From Ignisphaera cupida (lineage in GTDB: Archaea > Thermoproteota > Thermoprotei_A > Sulfolobales > Ignisphaeraceae): 64,000 nucleotides of DNA. Below the pieces are notes generated by a model. That model searched no databases. It worked only from the letters and a program-made list of their open reading frames with translations, and was not told the origin of the DNA. Position 1 is the stretch's first letter. The number at the start of each line of letters is the position of its first letter. The translations under genes and the position numbers were made by a program. The stretch is taken from contig NZ_JASNVW010000002.1 in NCBI RefSeq assembly GCF_030186535.1, positions 82,001-146,000 on the forward strand, given 5' to 3'. Shown one piece after another: positions 8,557 through 16,658 of the stretch.

Positions 8557-8936
8557 GCATAATAAAGGAGGTAATCAAAAACTTTTTCTCAAAACCATCA
8601 ACAATTGAATATCCACGTAAAGCAGAAATACCTGTTGAAAAAGATTTTCGTGGAGAATTCTATGCAGATTTGAAGAAATGCACAGGTTGCACATTATGTG
8701 CATTGGAGTGCCCTGCTAGAGCTATTGAAATGAAGAAGTTGCCTGAGAATATAAAACTTAAGCATAACCCCCGAGGTCTATACCCTGTTGTTAACTACAT
8801 GACATGTGTATACTGCTATCGCTGTGTAAGGGTATGCCCAGTAGATGCATTTATAACCACACCCAATTACAAACTATCATCAGTAAAAGAAGTTTACTCT
8901 GAAGAAAAAACTTTAAAAACATTGGGGATGGGGTAA
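8553..8936 (+). CDS. mbhN: Membrane-bound hydrogenase ferredoxin subunit MbhN (NuoI-like)
   Basis: A 127-residue polyferredoxin with two [4Fe-4S] sites, CTGCTLCALECP at about residues 43-54 and CVYCYRCVRVCP at about 84-95. It receives electrons from soluble ferredoxin and hands them to MbhJ. The gene overlaps the end of mbhL by four bases and its stop overlaps the next ATG, so translation is likely coupled. In Pyrococcus the homologue lies last in the operon; here it follows mbhL. Confidence 0.93.
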   Translation: MSIIKEVIKNFFSKPSTIEYPRKAEIPVEKDFRGEFYADLKKCTGCTLCALECPARAIEMKKLPENIKLKHNPRGLYPVVNYMTCVYCYRCVRVCPVDAFITTPNYKLSSVKEVYSEEKTLKTLGMG

Positions 8937-9220
8937 TGGATCTTGAAACCCATGTTACAACAGTTCTCTCTGCAGCTATTCCCATATTCACAGTATCAAT
9001 AATTCTTTACTCAATAAGATTCTTCAAAGGGCCAACAATTCCAGATATGGTAATATCAGTTGATGCAATATCATATGCAATGGCTGTTTTTCTAACTGTT
9101 TTAGCTGTAATCTTTAAATCTCCTATACTCATACCATGTGCAATAGTTTTGATGCTATGGGCTTATGCTTTGGATATTTATGTAGCTAAATATCTTGAAG
9201 CAAAAGAGTATGGTGATTAG
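8936..9220 (+). CDS. mbhB: Mrp-antiporter-like subunit MbhB (MrpF-like)
   Basis: A 94-residue membrane protein with three hydrophobic helices. The motif FFKGPTIPDMVISVDAIS matches the RxxxGPTxxDRVxALD signature of MrpF/MnhF. In Mbh it forms part of the sodium-translocation module next to the proton-handling subunits. It overlaps mbhN by one base (TAATG) and is followed closely by the MrpG-like gene. Confidence 0.88.
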   Translation: MDLETHVTTVLSAAIPIFTVSIILYSIRFFKGPTIPDMVISVDAISYAMAVFLTVLAVIFKSPILIPCAIVLMLWAYALDIYVAKYLEAKEYGD

Positions 9221-9222
9221 CT

Positions 9223-9606
9223 ATGATAGATATGAATTGGGTACTTGTAATAATTGGGGAGACAATGGTGATTTGGGGTGCGATATGTAATTTAATAGCT
9301 TCAATAGGTCTTTTAAGATTCCCAAACTTTTATGTAAGGCTACATGCACTCACTGTGGGAACAATTTGGGGAGCTTTTGTGCCCTTGATAGGTGTAGGTC
9401 TAATTGCTGCAGGTTCTGAATTCCTTGGAGATTACAGATGGTTTATGGCTGGAGCAGCATTTGTAACAGCAACTCTACTTCTATTTCTTGCTCCAGTAGG
9501 TTCTCACGCAATTGCTAGAGCCGCGCACAAGTCTAAGGCAGCTATTGTGTATCCAAAGGTTGTTGATAAACTTGAGGAAGATAGAGAGAAGGGTGAGATA
9601 AGATGA
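9223..9606 (+). CDS. mbhC: Mrp-antiporter-like subunit MbhC (MrpG-like)
   Basis: A 127-residue protein with three membrane helices and the MrpG/MnhG signature ASIGLLRFPNFYVRLHALT near residues 25-43, followed by GTIWGAFVPLIGVGL. It is thought to belong to the ion-translocation half of the complex. A charged C-terminal tail (about 100-127) is predicted on the cytoplasmic side. It overlaps the next gene by four bases. Confidence 0.88.
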   Translation: MIDMNWVLVIIGETMVIWGAICNLIASIGLLRFPNFYVRLHALTVGTIWGAFVPLIGVGLIAAGSEFLGDYRWFMAGAAFVTATLLLFLAPVGSHAIARAAHKSKAAIVYPKVVDKLEEDREKGEIR

Positions 9607-9863
9607 TAACACTAGAAGTCTACTATTTATTAATGGCTGTAGCCACTGTCTTATCTACAGTAGCAACGTATTTTGCTGTAATAGAAAGGGATTTAGTCAA
9701 GGCAGCTATATTCTCAGCTCTTCAAAGCAGTTTCTATGCATTGATTTTCTATTTATTGATGGCTCCAGACATATTTCTAACCTATGTCCCTGTGTCTGTG
9801 GGTCTATATACAGCTCTGGTTCTTATCTTAATAAAGAAGACTGAAAGGTATGAAGGTGAATAA
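9603..9863 (+). CDS. mbhD: Membrane subunit MbhD
   Basis: An 86-residue, three-helix membrane protein of the MbhD/MrpA-C-terminal type. The segment VIERDLVKAAIFSALQSSFYALIFYLLMAPDIFLTYVPVSVG carries the conserved charged residue before helix 2 and the AxDVxxTEAxVG-like loop seen in this family. It lies between the MrpG-like and MrpB-like genes as in Pyrococcus mbh. It stops two bases before the next start. Confidence 0.8.
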   Translation: MITLEVYYLLMAVATVLSTVATYFAVIERDLVKAAIFSALQSSFYALIFYLLMAPDIFLTYVPVSVGLYTALVLILIKKTERYEGE

Positions 9864-9865
9864 AA

Positions 9866-10687
9866 ATGAAGAGTAGAATGCATGCAGCAATACTTGCAAC
9901 AATAATAATTATAGTTGTGGTTTTAGCTATGGCATTTGCCTTAAAAGGTATAGCACTATATATTCCTCCACGTAATGTGCGTACACTAGCAGAAATATTC
10001 CTCAACACAACCTTCAATCAATGGGTAAACATAAGCGCCATGGCACCTGAAGCTGTAACAGCTATTGTTTGGGATTATAGAGGTCTCGACACACTATTTG
10101 AAACATCAGTTATGTTTATAGCTATATTGGGTGCCTTAACTCTTAGCAGAGGAGTTGGTGAGAAACTATTTACTAATGGAGCATCTGAAGCAGGAGGGCT
10201 TTCAGTAATAGTAAAGACTATAACAAGAATAATTCTGGTTATGACGTCAGCTGTTGGAGCATCTATAGCACTTCATGGGCATTTAACCCCTGGAGGAGGC
10301 TTCCAGGGAGGAGCAACATTAGCTGTAGCACCAATGATACTCATAGTCACTTTTTCTGTTTACTTCCTAACTAAGAGAATAACAATAAACAAGGCTGTGA
10401 TACTTAGAACTGCAGGACTAAGCGTAATAGCATTAGCAAGCTTCATTGTGCTCATAGTGGCTTTACTTCAAGGTAGTGTAGCTTATATATTTCAAAATCA
10501 GGTAAAGATGTTTTCACCATATAGTATACCTTCATATATGGGAGATTCTCTTGTTCTTGGAGGAACGCTTCTGCTCTTTAATGCGTCTGAAACTTTTGCA
10601 GTATTCTTTGGCTTCATTGTTTTATTAATTTTGATAACACTTCCTGAGGATCAATTTAGGAAAGTTGTGTTGGAGAGTGAGGAGTAA
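9866..10687 (+). CDS. Fused MbhE-MbhF (MrpA C-terminal / MrpB-like) subunit
   Basis: A 273-residue membrane protein that joins two subunits separate in Pyrococcus mbh. The first part (about 1-105) has a single N-terminal helix, a long outside stretch and a second helix with LDTLFETSVMFIAILGALTLSR, an MbhE-like module. The second part (about 115-273) has the MrpB signature VGASIALHGHLTPGGGFQGGATLAVAP followed by more helices. The combined length is close to the sum of the two Pyrococcus proteins. It takes part in ion translocation. The fusion is in frame with no internal stop. Confidence 0.85.
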   Translation: MKSRMHAAILATIIIIVVVLAMAFALKGIALYIPPRNVRTLAEIFLNTTFNQWVNISAMAPEAVTAIVWDYRGLDTLFETSVMFIAILGALTLSRGVGEKLFTNGASEAGGLSVIVKTITRIILVMTSAVGASIALHGHLTPGGGFQGGATLAVAPMILIVTFSVYFLTKRITINKAVILRTAGLSVIALASFIVLIVALLQGSVAYIFQNQVKMFSPYSIPSYMGDSLVLGGTLLLFNASETFAVFFGFIVLLILITLPEDQFRKVVLESEE

Positions 10688-11082
10688 TGGAGATAATACA
10701 TGTGCTTTTCAACATAACTGTCCTTGCTCTAATTGTAAACACAGGGTTATCTCTATATGGAGTATTTGCAAGACCCAGTTTAGTGAAGAAGATAATAGCT
10801 CTCTCAATATTTAGTGACACCATTAATCTAATAGTTGTCTTAATTGGTTTTAGACATGCTGAGCCTAATCCAGTGCCACCTATACTTATATCTGTGCCTC
10901 CAACAAAGGAGGATATAATAACTTTTATGCAGAAAGCCGTAGACCCTGTACCACAAGCATTAGTGCTAACGGCAATAGTTATAGGCCTTGCTGTAACGTT
11001 GTATCTAATGTTCTTAACAATTCAAATTTATAGAATCTATGGAACAACAGATGTGAGGAAAATAGCAAAGCTTAAGGGGTGA
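10687..11082 (+). CDS. mbhG: Mrp-antiporter-like subunit MbhG (MrpC/NuoK-like)
   Basis: A 131-residue three-helix protein of the MrpC/NuoK family. The RPSLVKKIIALSIFSDTINLIVVLIG segment matches the NLxKxIIGLxLxxxAVNLxxV pattern of the family, and the PVPQALVLTAIVIGLAVT segment the DPLPQALVLTAIVI motif, here with VDPVPQ. The start overlaps the stop of the preceding fused gene (TAATGG). It belongs to the membrane arm. Confidence 0.9.
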   Translation: MEIIHVLFNITVLALIVNTGLSLYGVFARPSLVKKIIALSIFSDTINLIVVLIGFRHAEPNPVPPILISVPPTKEDIITFMQKAVDPVPQALVLTAIVIGLAVTLYLMFLTIQIYRIYGTTDVRKIAKLKG

Positions 11083-11594
11083 GAGCAATGGGTAGACTTG
11101 CAAGAACCATACCTGCAATCATGTTAGCATTCATAACATATATTGTTTTCTCAGGATCAACATCTATATATGATTTAGTAACAGGTACAATAATCTCTAT
11201 AATTGTTGGGGTTATAACATCAAATATTTTGCTTGAAAATCCGTCGAAAATAATTGATGTAAGAAGATGGTTTTGGCTCATAGTCTATGCTTTGCACTAT
11301 TTCTTCATAGACGAGGTTAAAGCTCATATGGATGTAATTAAAAGAATTCTTCATCCAAAAATGCCTATAAATCCTGGCATAGTCAAGGTGCCTATAAAGG
11401 TTAAAACTGATTATACATTAACAGCTGTTGCAAACTCTATAACTAATACCCCTGGTACAGTTGTTGTTGAAGTAGATAGGGAAAAGGGTTACTTCTATAT
11501 ACATTGGATAGATGTAGCAACAGTGGAACCTGAGGAGGCTAGAGCTCAAATATCTGAAGTTTTTGAAAAATTTGCGAAACATGTTTTTGAATAG
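11079..11594 (+). CDS. mbhA: Mrp-antiporter-like subunit MbhA (MrpE-like)
   Basis: A 171-residue MrpE/MnhE-type protein. It has two N-terminal helices (about 8-55), the FFIDEVKAHMDVIKRILHPKM amphipathic stretch, and the cytoplasmic ferredoxin-like fold with NSITNTPGTVVVEVDREKGYFYIHWIDV, which is characteristic of the family. It starts at GTG 11079 or ATG 11088; the latter gives the usual short N-terminus MGRLART. In Pyrococcus this is the first gene of mbh, but here it sits tenth. Confidence 0.9.
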   Translation: MRAMGRLARTIPAIMLAFITYIVFSGSTSIYDLVTGTIISIIVGVITSNILLENPSKIIDVRRWFWLIVYALHYFFIDEVKAHMDVIKRILHPKMPINPGIVKVPIKVKTDYTLTAVANSITNTPGTVVVEVDREKGYFYIHWIDVATVEPEEARAQISEVFEKFAKHVFE

Positions 11595-13208
11595 GTGATG
11601 AACATGAGTATGCCTCCAAATCCGCTCTATGGATTAATTCCACCACTACTAATATCACTTGCATTTATAACGCCTTTGTTAGGCATGATCGTTAAAGACA
11701 AAAGATTTTTACAGTTGTATGCATGTAGTATAGCAGTAGTAACATTTTTATTGTCAATTGTTATACTTGGTGATATATTTGCTAAAAATGTTGTTGTTTA
11801 CCCATTTGGTGGGTGGCCACCTCCAGTAGGTATAGCTTACGAAATAGATAAGCTAAATGCATTCCTAGCCTTTATAGCTTCAGCAATAATTTTAGCATCT
11901 GTTATATCATCAACAGCATATCTCAATAGGTATAAAGCCTCAACAATATCCTATCTCTATACAGCTATAATAGGTTTTGCAACAGGTGTTTTAGGGGCCT
12001 TGTATACAGGGGATATATTCAATTTGTTTGTAATGATGGAGGTGCTGTGCATATCACTATATGTCATGGTCTCGTTCCATAGAACTAAAGCTGAAGCCAT
12101 TGAAGCTTCAATAAAGTATTCGCTTGTAAGTATAGTTGCCTTGGTCTTCTATTTTCTCTCCACAGTACTAATATATTCAGCATACCAAACACTGACTATG
12201 GCTGATTTAGCTATTAAATCAACACTCAACACAAATTTGGCAACTCTTAGTGGAGGATATTTTGGTGACATACATGTTGTTACAGCCATAGCTATGGCAT
12301 TAATAATTTGGGTATTCACACTAGAATCAGCTTTGTTCCCAAATCACTTTTGGTTACCTGACGCAATTAGCGAAGCACCAACACCTATATCAGCAATGAT
12401 TCCTGTAGCAGAAGCTGTTGCAACATATGTTATCATACGTTATCTCTTCACAATCTTTGGTCCCAACACCATTCTAAGTATGAACAATGTTAGAAATGTG
12501 ATGCTGTACCTACTTCTGATATTAGGCATTATAGCATCTATTGTGGGAAGCATTATGATGGCTCTTCAAAGAGATGCTAAAAGACTTCTAGGATACAGCT
12601 CAATAAGTCACATAGGCTTTATATACACAGCCATAGGTTTAGCAGCCTTTGCATCATCTCCAGAAGCTGTAGAGCTACCTCTGACAGCTGCAATATTTCA
12701 CATGGTGAACTATGTAATTTCAAGTTCCCTTCTATTCCTTGCCGTTGGAGCTATTGAAATAAGTGCTGGTAGTCGTATTATTGATGAGATTACGGGATTA
12801 GGTAAATATGCTAAAGTAGCTAGTATCAGCATAGTTTTAGGTGTTTTCAATTTACTTGGGCTACCACCTCTGGGTGGTTTCTTCAGCAAATTGATGATAT
12901 ATCAAGCAGCGCTTACCTCTAATCAACCACTAATATTCATATTAGTTGTTATTGCAACAGCTATAAGTGTCATGGGATATGCAAAACTATTGTTGATACC
13001 CTTTGGTATTAGCAGAAAAGAAGTTAAGATTAGAGAAAGTCTAGGTTTCTCCATTCCAAGCATAGCTTTAGCTATTTCAATTATTCTTCTAGGTTTGCTA
13101 CTACCTATAGGGCTAATGGATCTACTCAAAAATGTTGCTCAGGCAGCTTATGCAAATAGTCAATACATAGCCGAGTTTATTAAATATATGAAAAGTCTTT
13201 GGCCATGA
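11595..13208 (+). CDS. mbhH: Antiporter-like proton/sodium channel subunit MbhH (MrpD/NuoN-like)
   Basis: A 537-residue protein with about 14 helices of the proton-conducting antiporter family. Visible marks are a membrane-buried glutamate in LFVMMEVLCISLYVMVS near residue 145, the discontinuous helix around FPNHFWLPDAISEAPTPISAM (about 247-267) with key lysine/histidine positions, and DAKRLLGYSSISHIGFIY near 328-345. It couples the redox-driven change to proton movement. The start is GTG 11595, ATG 11598 or ATG 11604, placed directly after the MrpE-like gene; the last is the shortest. Confidence 0.93.
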   Translation: MMNMSMPPNPLYGLIPPLLISLAFITPLLGMIVKDKRFLQLYACSIAVVTFLLSIVILGDIFAKNVVVYPFGGWPPPVGIAYEIDKLNAFLAFIASAIILASVISSTAYLNRYKASTISYLYTAIIGFATGVLGALYTGDIFNLFVMMEVLCISLYVMVSFHRTKAEAIEASIKYSLVSIVALVFYFLSTVLIYSAYQTLTMADLAIKSTLNTNLATLSGGYFGDIHVVTAIAMALIIWVFTLESALFPNHFWLPDAISEAPTPISAMIPVAEAVATYVIIRYLFTIFGPNTILSMNNVRNVMLYLLLILGIIASIVGSIMMALQRDAKRLLGYSSISHIGFIYTAIGLAAFASSPEAVELPLTAAIFHMVNYVISSSLLFLAVGAIEISAGSRIIDEITGLGKYAKVASISIVLGVFNLLGLPPLGGFFSKLMIYQAALTSNQPLIFILVVIATAISVMGYAKLLLIPFGISRKEVKIRESLGFSIPSIALAISIILLGLLLPIGLMDLLKNVAQAAYANSQYIAEFIKYMKSLWP

Positions 13209-13220
13209 GGTGGGCTTAAC

Positions 13221-13580
13221 ATGGCTATTCAAACACTTGTATTAGATCCAATAACTTTAACGCTAGTACTTTCAGGGGTAATGACATTGGCAATAGTAAT
13301 TATCTATGTAATTGCTGCTGTTCTGAGGAGAGGGAGGATATCGGTAGAGGGTGATGAGATGTATATAGGTGGTGAAAGTGAGGAAGTGCTTAGAAATAAA
13401 GTACCAAGTGTTTTAGCTCTTTACTGGGGCATTTTGAGTAGAGCATGGAGAAGAAGTGTAAAGTATCTGAGGGATAGTATACACACAGGTGTGTTAAATG
13501 ATTGGTATGGGTATATGGGTATGTGGCTAAGCTTATTGCTAATAGTTGCAATAGTGGCGATACTAATCTATGTAAAGTAA
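13221..13580 (+). CDS. mbhI: Membrane-bound hydrogenase subunit MbhI
   Basis: A 119-residue protein with a helix at each end (about 12-34 and 98-118) and a charged linker carrying amphipathic segments. It matches MbhI in size and layout, the subunit that acts like the NuoL lateral helix and clamps the antiporter part. Its presence, along with only one MrpD-like gene, argues for the H2-forming Mbh rather than the Mbs/Mbx sulfur-reducing type. Sequence conservation in this family is weak, so position carries much of the call. Confidence 0.75.
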   Translation: MAIQTLVLDPITLTLVLSGVMTLAIVIIYVIAAVLRRGRISVEGDEMYIGGESEEVLRNKVPSVLALYWGILSRAWRRSVKYLRDSIHTGVLNDWYGYMGMWLSLLLIVAIVAILIYVK

Positions 13581-13591
13581 AGGTGATGTAA

Positions 13592-14596
13592 ATGGATATA
13601 GCAATAACCATACTCAATACACTTGTTGCAACCATTATATTTCCAGGTCTTATCTTCATAACAGCCTTAGGACTATTTAGTGAATGGTTTTATAGAAAAG
13701 CTGTTGCAAGAATGCAAAATAGAATGGGACCAGCTTATACAGGTCCCTTTGGAATTTTGCAGCCCTTAGCCGATATGCTCAAACTCTTTCTAGCTAAGGA
13801 GGTTAAGAAACAGAGATACTCATCGATACTCCTTGCTGAATTAGGATTAGTTATAGCCATTGCAAGTATTGTGGCATCGCTATTCATGCTACCTCTATCA
13901 CCTATAAGGTTTTCAGCACCATACGATATAATCGTATTAATGTATCTCTATGGTGTTTGGCACTTCATAGGCCTAGTTATAGCAGCGCTAGCATATCCAA
14001 ATCCATTTGTTGTTGCAGGATTATCAAGATTAATAGCATTAACAGTTGTTATAGAGCCTTCAATATTCGCATCTCTGCTAGTTCCAGCAATACTTGTTTC
14101 ATCATCTTGTCAACAACCGTTTTCGATAATCTGTATAGCTACAAACTCATGGAGTGCATGGTTTAAATCCCCCCTGGCATTTGTAGCTATGGCCTTAGCT
14201 CTAGCTTCACTAATTGTATCACTACTCGCAAAGCTGTGGCTAAAACCATTTGACATACCAGAAGCAGAACAAGAGCTTATAGCAGGACACATAACAGAAT
14301 TCTCAGGAGGTTTGCTAGCACTATACAATCTCTCTCATGACATCAAATTTGCGTTTGCAGCAATACTAATAACGTATCTTTTCCTAGGAGGTCCATATCC
14401 ATATAGTCATCTAAGCATAGAGGGTATGGTATTATTAATAGTTAAGTACTTAGCAGCTCTATATGTATTAACACTAATCAGAGCATCTTTTGGTCGAAGA
14501 AGAATAGAGCAAGGAATATCCTTAGTTATGAAGTATAGCTTAATCCCTTCAATAATAGCCATAGTATTAAGCATAACAGCTGTTATAATAACATAA
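13592..14596 (+). CDS. mbhM: Membrane anchor subunit MbhM (NuoH-like)
   Basis: A 334-residue NuoH/HycD-family protein with about eight helices. Signatures include ARMQNRMGPAYTGPFGILQPLADMLKLFLAKE (about 35-70) and KPFDIPEAEQELIAGHITEFSGG (about 217-240), the acid-rich loop of the complex I E-channel that contacts the hydrogenase arm. It links the redox module with the ion-pumping membrane arm. It is the last gene of the operon. The following 160 bases hold no gene. Confidence 0.93.
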   Translation: MDIAITILNTLVATIIFPGLIFITALGLFSEWFYRKAVARMQNRMGPAYTGPFGILQPLADMLKLFLAKEVKKQRYSSILLAELGLVIAIASIVASLFMLPLSPIRFSAPYDIIVLMYLYGVWHFIGLVIAALAYPNPFVVAGLSRLIALTVVIEPSIFASLLVPAILVSSSCQQPFSIICIATNSWSAWFKSPLAFVAMALALASLIVSLLAKLWLKPFDIPEAEQELIAGHITEFSGGLLALYNLSHDIKFAFAAILITYLFLGGPYPYSHLSIEGMVLLIVKYLAALYVLTLIRASFGRRRIEQGISLVMKYSLIPSIIAIVLSITAVIIT

Positions 14597-14760
14597 AACA
14601 AACAGTGTTTAACAGCTTTTTAACAAATACAAGTATTGCTGTTCTTCACACTTTTGCTCAAATCCAATATATGTAACATTCTATATTAAGGAGATTAACA
14701 CCTTCAAACAATTCTTTGCAATAACACTGGTAACACTTCAATAATGAATTCACAATTAAA

Positions 14761-15945
14761 TTATTTCTCATACACAAACACTCCATTAACCATAGTTTTG
14801 ACAACTCTATAATTCTCATCTAGAACAACTAAATCTGCACGATAACCCTGTTTTAAATCGCCTATCATTAGATTTTCCATGTTCACACTCTTAATAGGAG
14901 TTAGACTAGCCATTTTAGCTATGCTGCTTAGAGAATATCCAAGCTTAGCTATATTTGCCACAGCTTTTTCCATAGTTAAAGTACTGCCAGCCAAAGAACC
15001 CGATTCTAGTTTACATATACCTCCCTGAACCACAACCTTTAGCCCACCAAGCTCGTAAACACCATCTGGCATATCTGTAGCAGCTATGGAATCTGTTATT
15101 AAGACTACTCTATCTGGCGATGCATAGTCTATCACCATTTTTACAACTGCTGGATGCAAATGAATGAAATCTGCTATAACCTCTAGATAAACTTTAGGTG
15201 ACTGGAGAAGAGCCATGGAAATTCCAGGATCTCTATGATGAAATCTTTTCATGCCATTAAATAAATGAGTTGCCTTGGTAACACCCATTTCCACAGCCTT
15301 CAAACCATCCTCATAAGACGCATTTGTGTGACCAGCACTTACAACAATTCCAACAGCTTTTGCATACTCTATAACTTCATTTGCTCCTCCAACTTCTGGA
15401 GCTATTGTTATTTGCTTTAAAACACCTTTGCAATTCTCATACAGATTTTTGAATTCCTTAAGATTTGGGAAACGTATGTATGCAGTATTTTGTGCACCAG
15501 CAGCTTCAGGATTTATATAGGGCCCCTCAAAATGAATTCCCAGTATTCTTGCCCCATACTCGCTTCTCCAATAGCTCATAGCCTCTTCAACAGTTTTGCA
15601 TACATTCAATAATGTATCCAACGGAGCTGAAACAGTTGTTGCCAAAAAACCTGTTACACCATGCTCTGCATAGTATTTGGACATGGTAAGAATGTCATAT
15701 GGACTTTTACATGTTGTTACATCAAAACTTTTTATCCCATGAGTGTGAGTGTCTATAAATCCTGGCATAACAATGAGGTTATCCAAATCTATTTGAGATC
15801 CAAATCCAATTGATGGACTTCCAACACCTATTTCAGTTATTAAACCATTTTTAATGACTACATAACCATTTTCAATAACATCACTTGTGCTAACAATTTT
15901 TACACGTTTTAAAACAGTTTCATTCAAAACAATCACCAAACACAA
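14761..15945 (-). CDS. nagA: N-acetylglucosamine-6-phosphate deacetylase
   Basis: An amidohydrolase of up to 394 residues, with the NagA metal and substrate motifs in order: GFIDTHTHGIKSFDV (about 57-71), FEGPYINPEAAGAQN (near 145-160, with the metal-ligand glutamate), VSAGHTNASYEDGLKAVEMG (near 209-228), TKATHLFNGMKRFHHRDPG, and LITDSIAATDMPDG with the catalytic aspartate. It removes acetate from GlcNAc-6-phosphate, in amino-sugar breakdown or cell-surface sugar recycling. The start may be TTG 15945 or GTG 15936. A TATA-like TTAAGTTATTAG lies just upstream, which suggests a leaderless message. No sugar kinase or transporter lies beside it. Confidence 0.93.
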   Translation of the reverse strand: MCLVIVLNETVLKRVKIVSTSDVIENGYVVIKNGLITEIGVGSPSIGFGSQIDLDNLIVMPGFIDTHTHGIKSFDVTTCKSPYDILTMSKYYAEHGVTGFLATTVSAPLDTLLNVCKTVEEAMSYWRSEYGARILGIHFEGPYINPEAAGAQNTAYIRFPNLKEFKNLYENCKGVLKQITIAPEVGGANEVIEYAKAVGIVVSAGHTNASYEDGLKAVEMGVTKATHLFNGMKRFHHRDPGISMALLQSPKVYLEVIADFIHLHPAVVKMVIDYASPDRVVLITDSIAATDMPDGVYELGGLKVVVQGGICKLESGSLAGSTLTMEKAVANIAKLGYSLSSIAKMASLTPIKSVNMENLMIGDLKQGYRADLVVLDENYRVVKTMVNGVFVYEK

Positions 15946-16064
15946 TATTAACTTCTGGATCTAATAACTTAATTACAATGATTGAAAACTAAAATCGTTT
16001 TAATCAATTATTTAAGAGCATCAATTGTAATTTACTTTCCATACTAAAAAGGTTGAACGAATAT

Positions 16065-16658
16065 CTATTTCCTTCTTAAGATTTTTGATCTTGTTATAAA
16101 GGCTTCTACGCTTTGCATTAATGAGTATGTTGATAGAAATAAAAATGCTTTTATTGACAATATTAATAATGCGATTCTATCGATGTAGTTGTTACAACAC
16201 ATATTAATTTCATATAACCTACTCATGATGGTCCATACTTTTGGCAAATTCTTCATCATTTTTATTGATAAAGCAAGGGATATTCCCAGATTAGGGGATA
16301 GTTTACGAAATACTTCTATAAGCTTCGAAATGTTGATGCAGTTAATCATAGATAGCGACAATATTGCTACGGAACTAAACTTAAGAATATTTATAAAAAT
16401 AAGATCTATGTTGATAAAACCTAAAACAATAATTTGGCTTGCAACCATCAAAGCTGAGTATAGTAGCATCATTAACATAACGACTTTGAATATAGCTTTA
16501 AAAATTCTTAAGCTTATAGCAACAGAAATCAAGAGTATAAACATGAATAACACCATTAGCAAAGCTCTATTGTTCAGAAATATTATTGTAAGTGATGCTA
16601 CCACAACTATAATTAGCGTTGATATTGGTTCCAGTAAAACTCTACATGTTTTTACCAT
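16065..16658 (-). CDS. ECF transporter T component (EcfT/BioN-like)
   Basis: A 197-residue membrane protein with about five helices, next to a two-domain ECF ATPase and BioY. T components carry two short Ala-Arg-Gly-type coupling motifs; here only weak counterparts can be seen near the C-terminal helical region (SLMQSVEAFITRSKILRRK). Identity therefore rests largely on hydrophobicity and position. It would join BioY to the ATPase. Its ATG follows the ATPase stop codon directly (TAAATG on the minus strand), so the genes are translationally coupled. Confidence 0.72.
   Translation of the reverse strand: MVKTCRVLLEPISTLIIVVVASLTIIFLNNRALLMVLFMFILLISVAISLRIFKAIFKVVMLMMLLYSALMVASQIIVLGFINIDLIFINILKFSSVAILSLSMINCINISKLIEVFRKLSPNLGISLALSIKMMKNLPKVWTIMSRLYEINMCCNNYIDRIALLILSIKAFLFLSTYSLMQSVEAFITRSKILRRK

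Noticed and set aside
9866-10687. Possible frameshift joining of MbhE and MbhF
   Set aside because: The frame is continuous with no sign of a shifted overlap, and both halves have normal composition, so it is treated as a true fusion.
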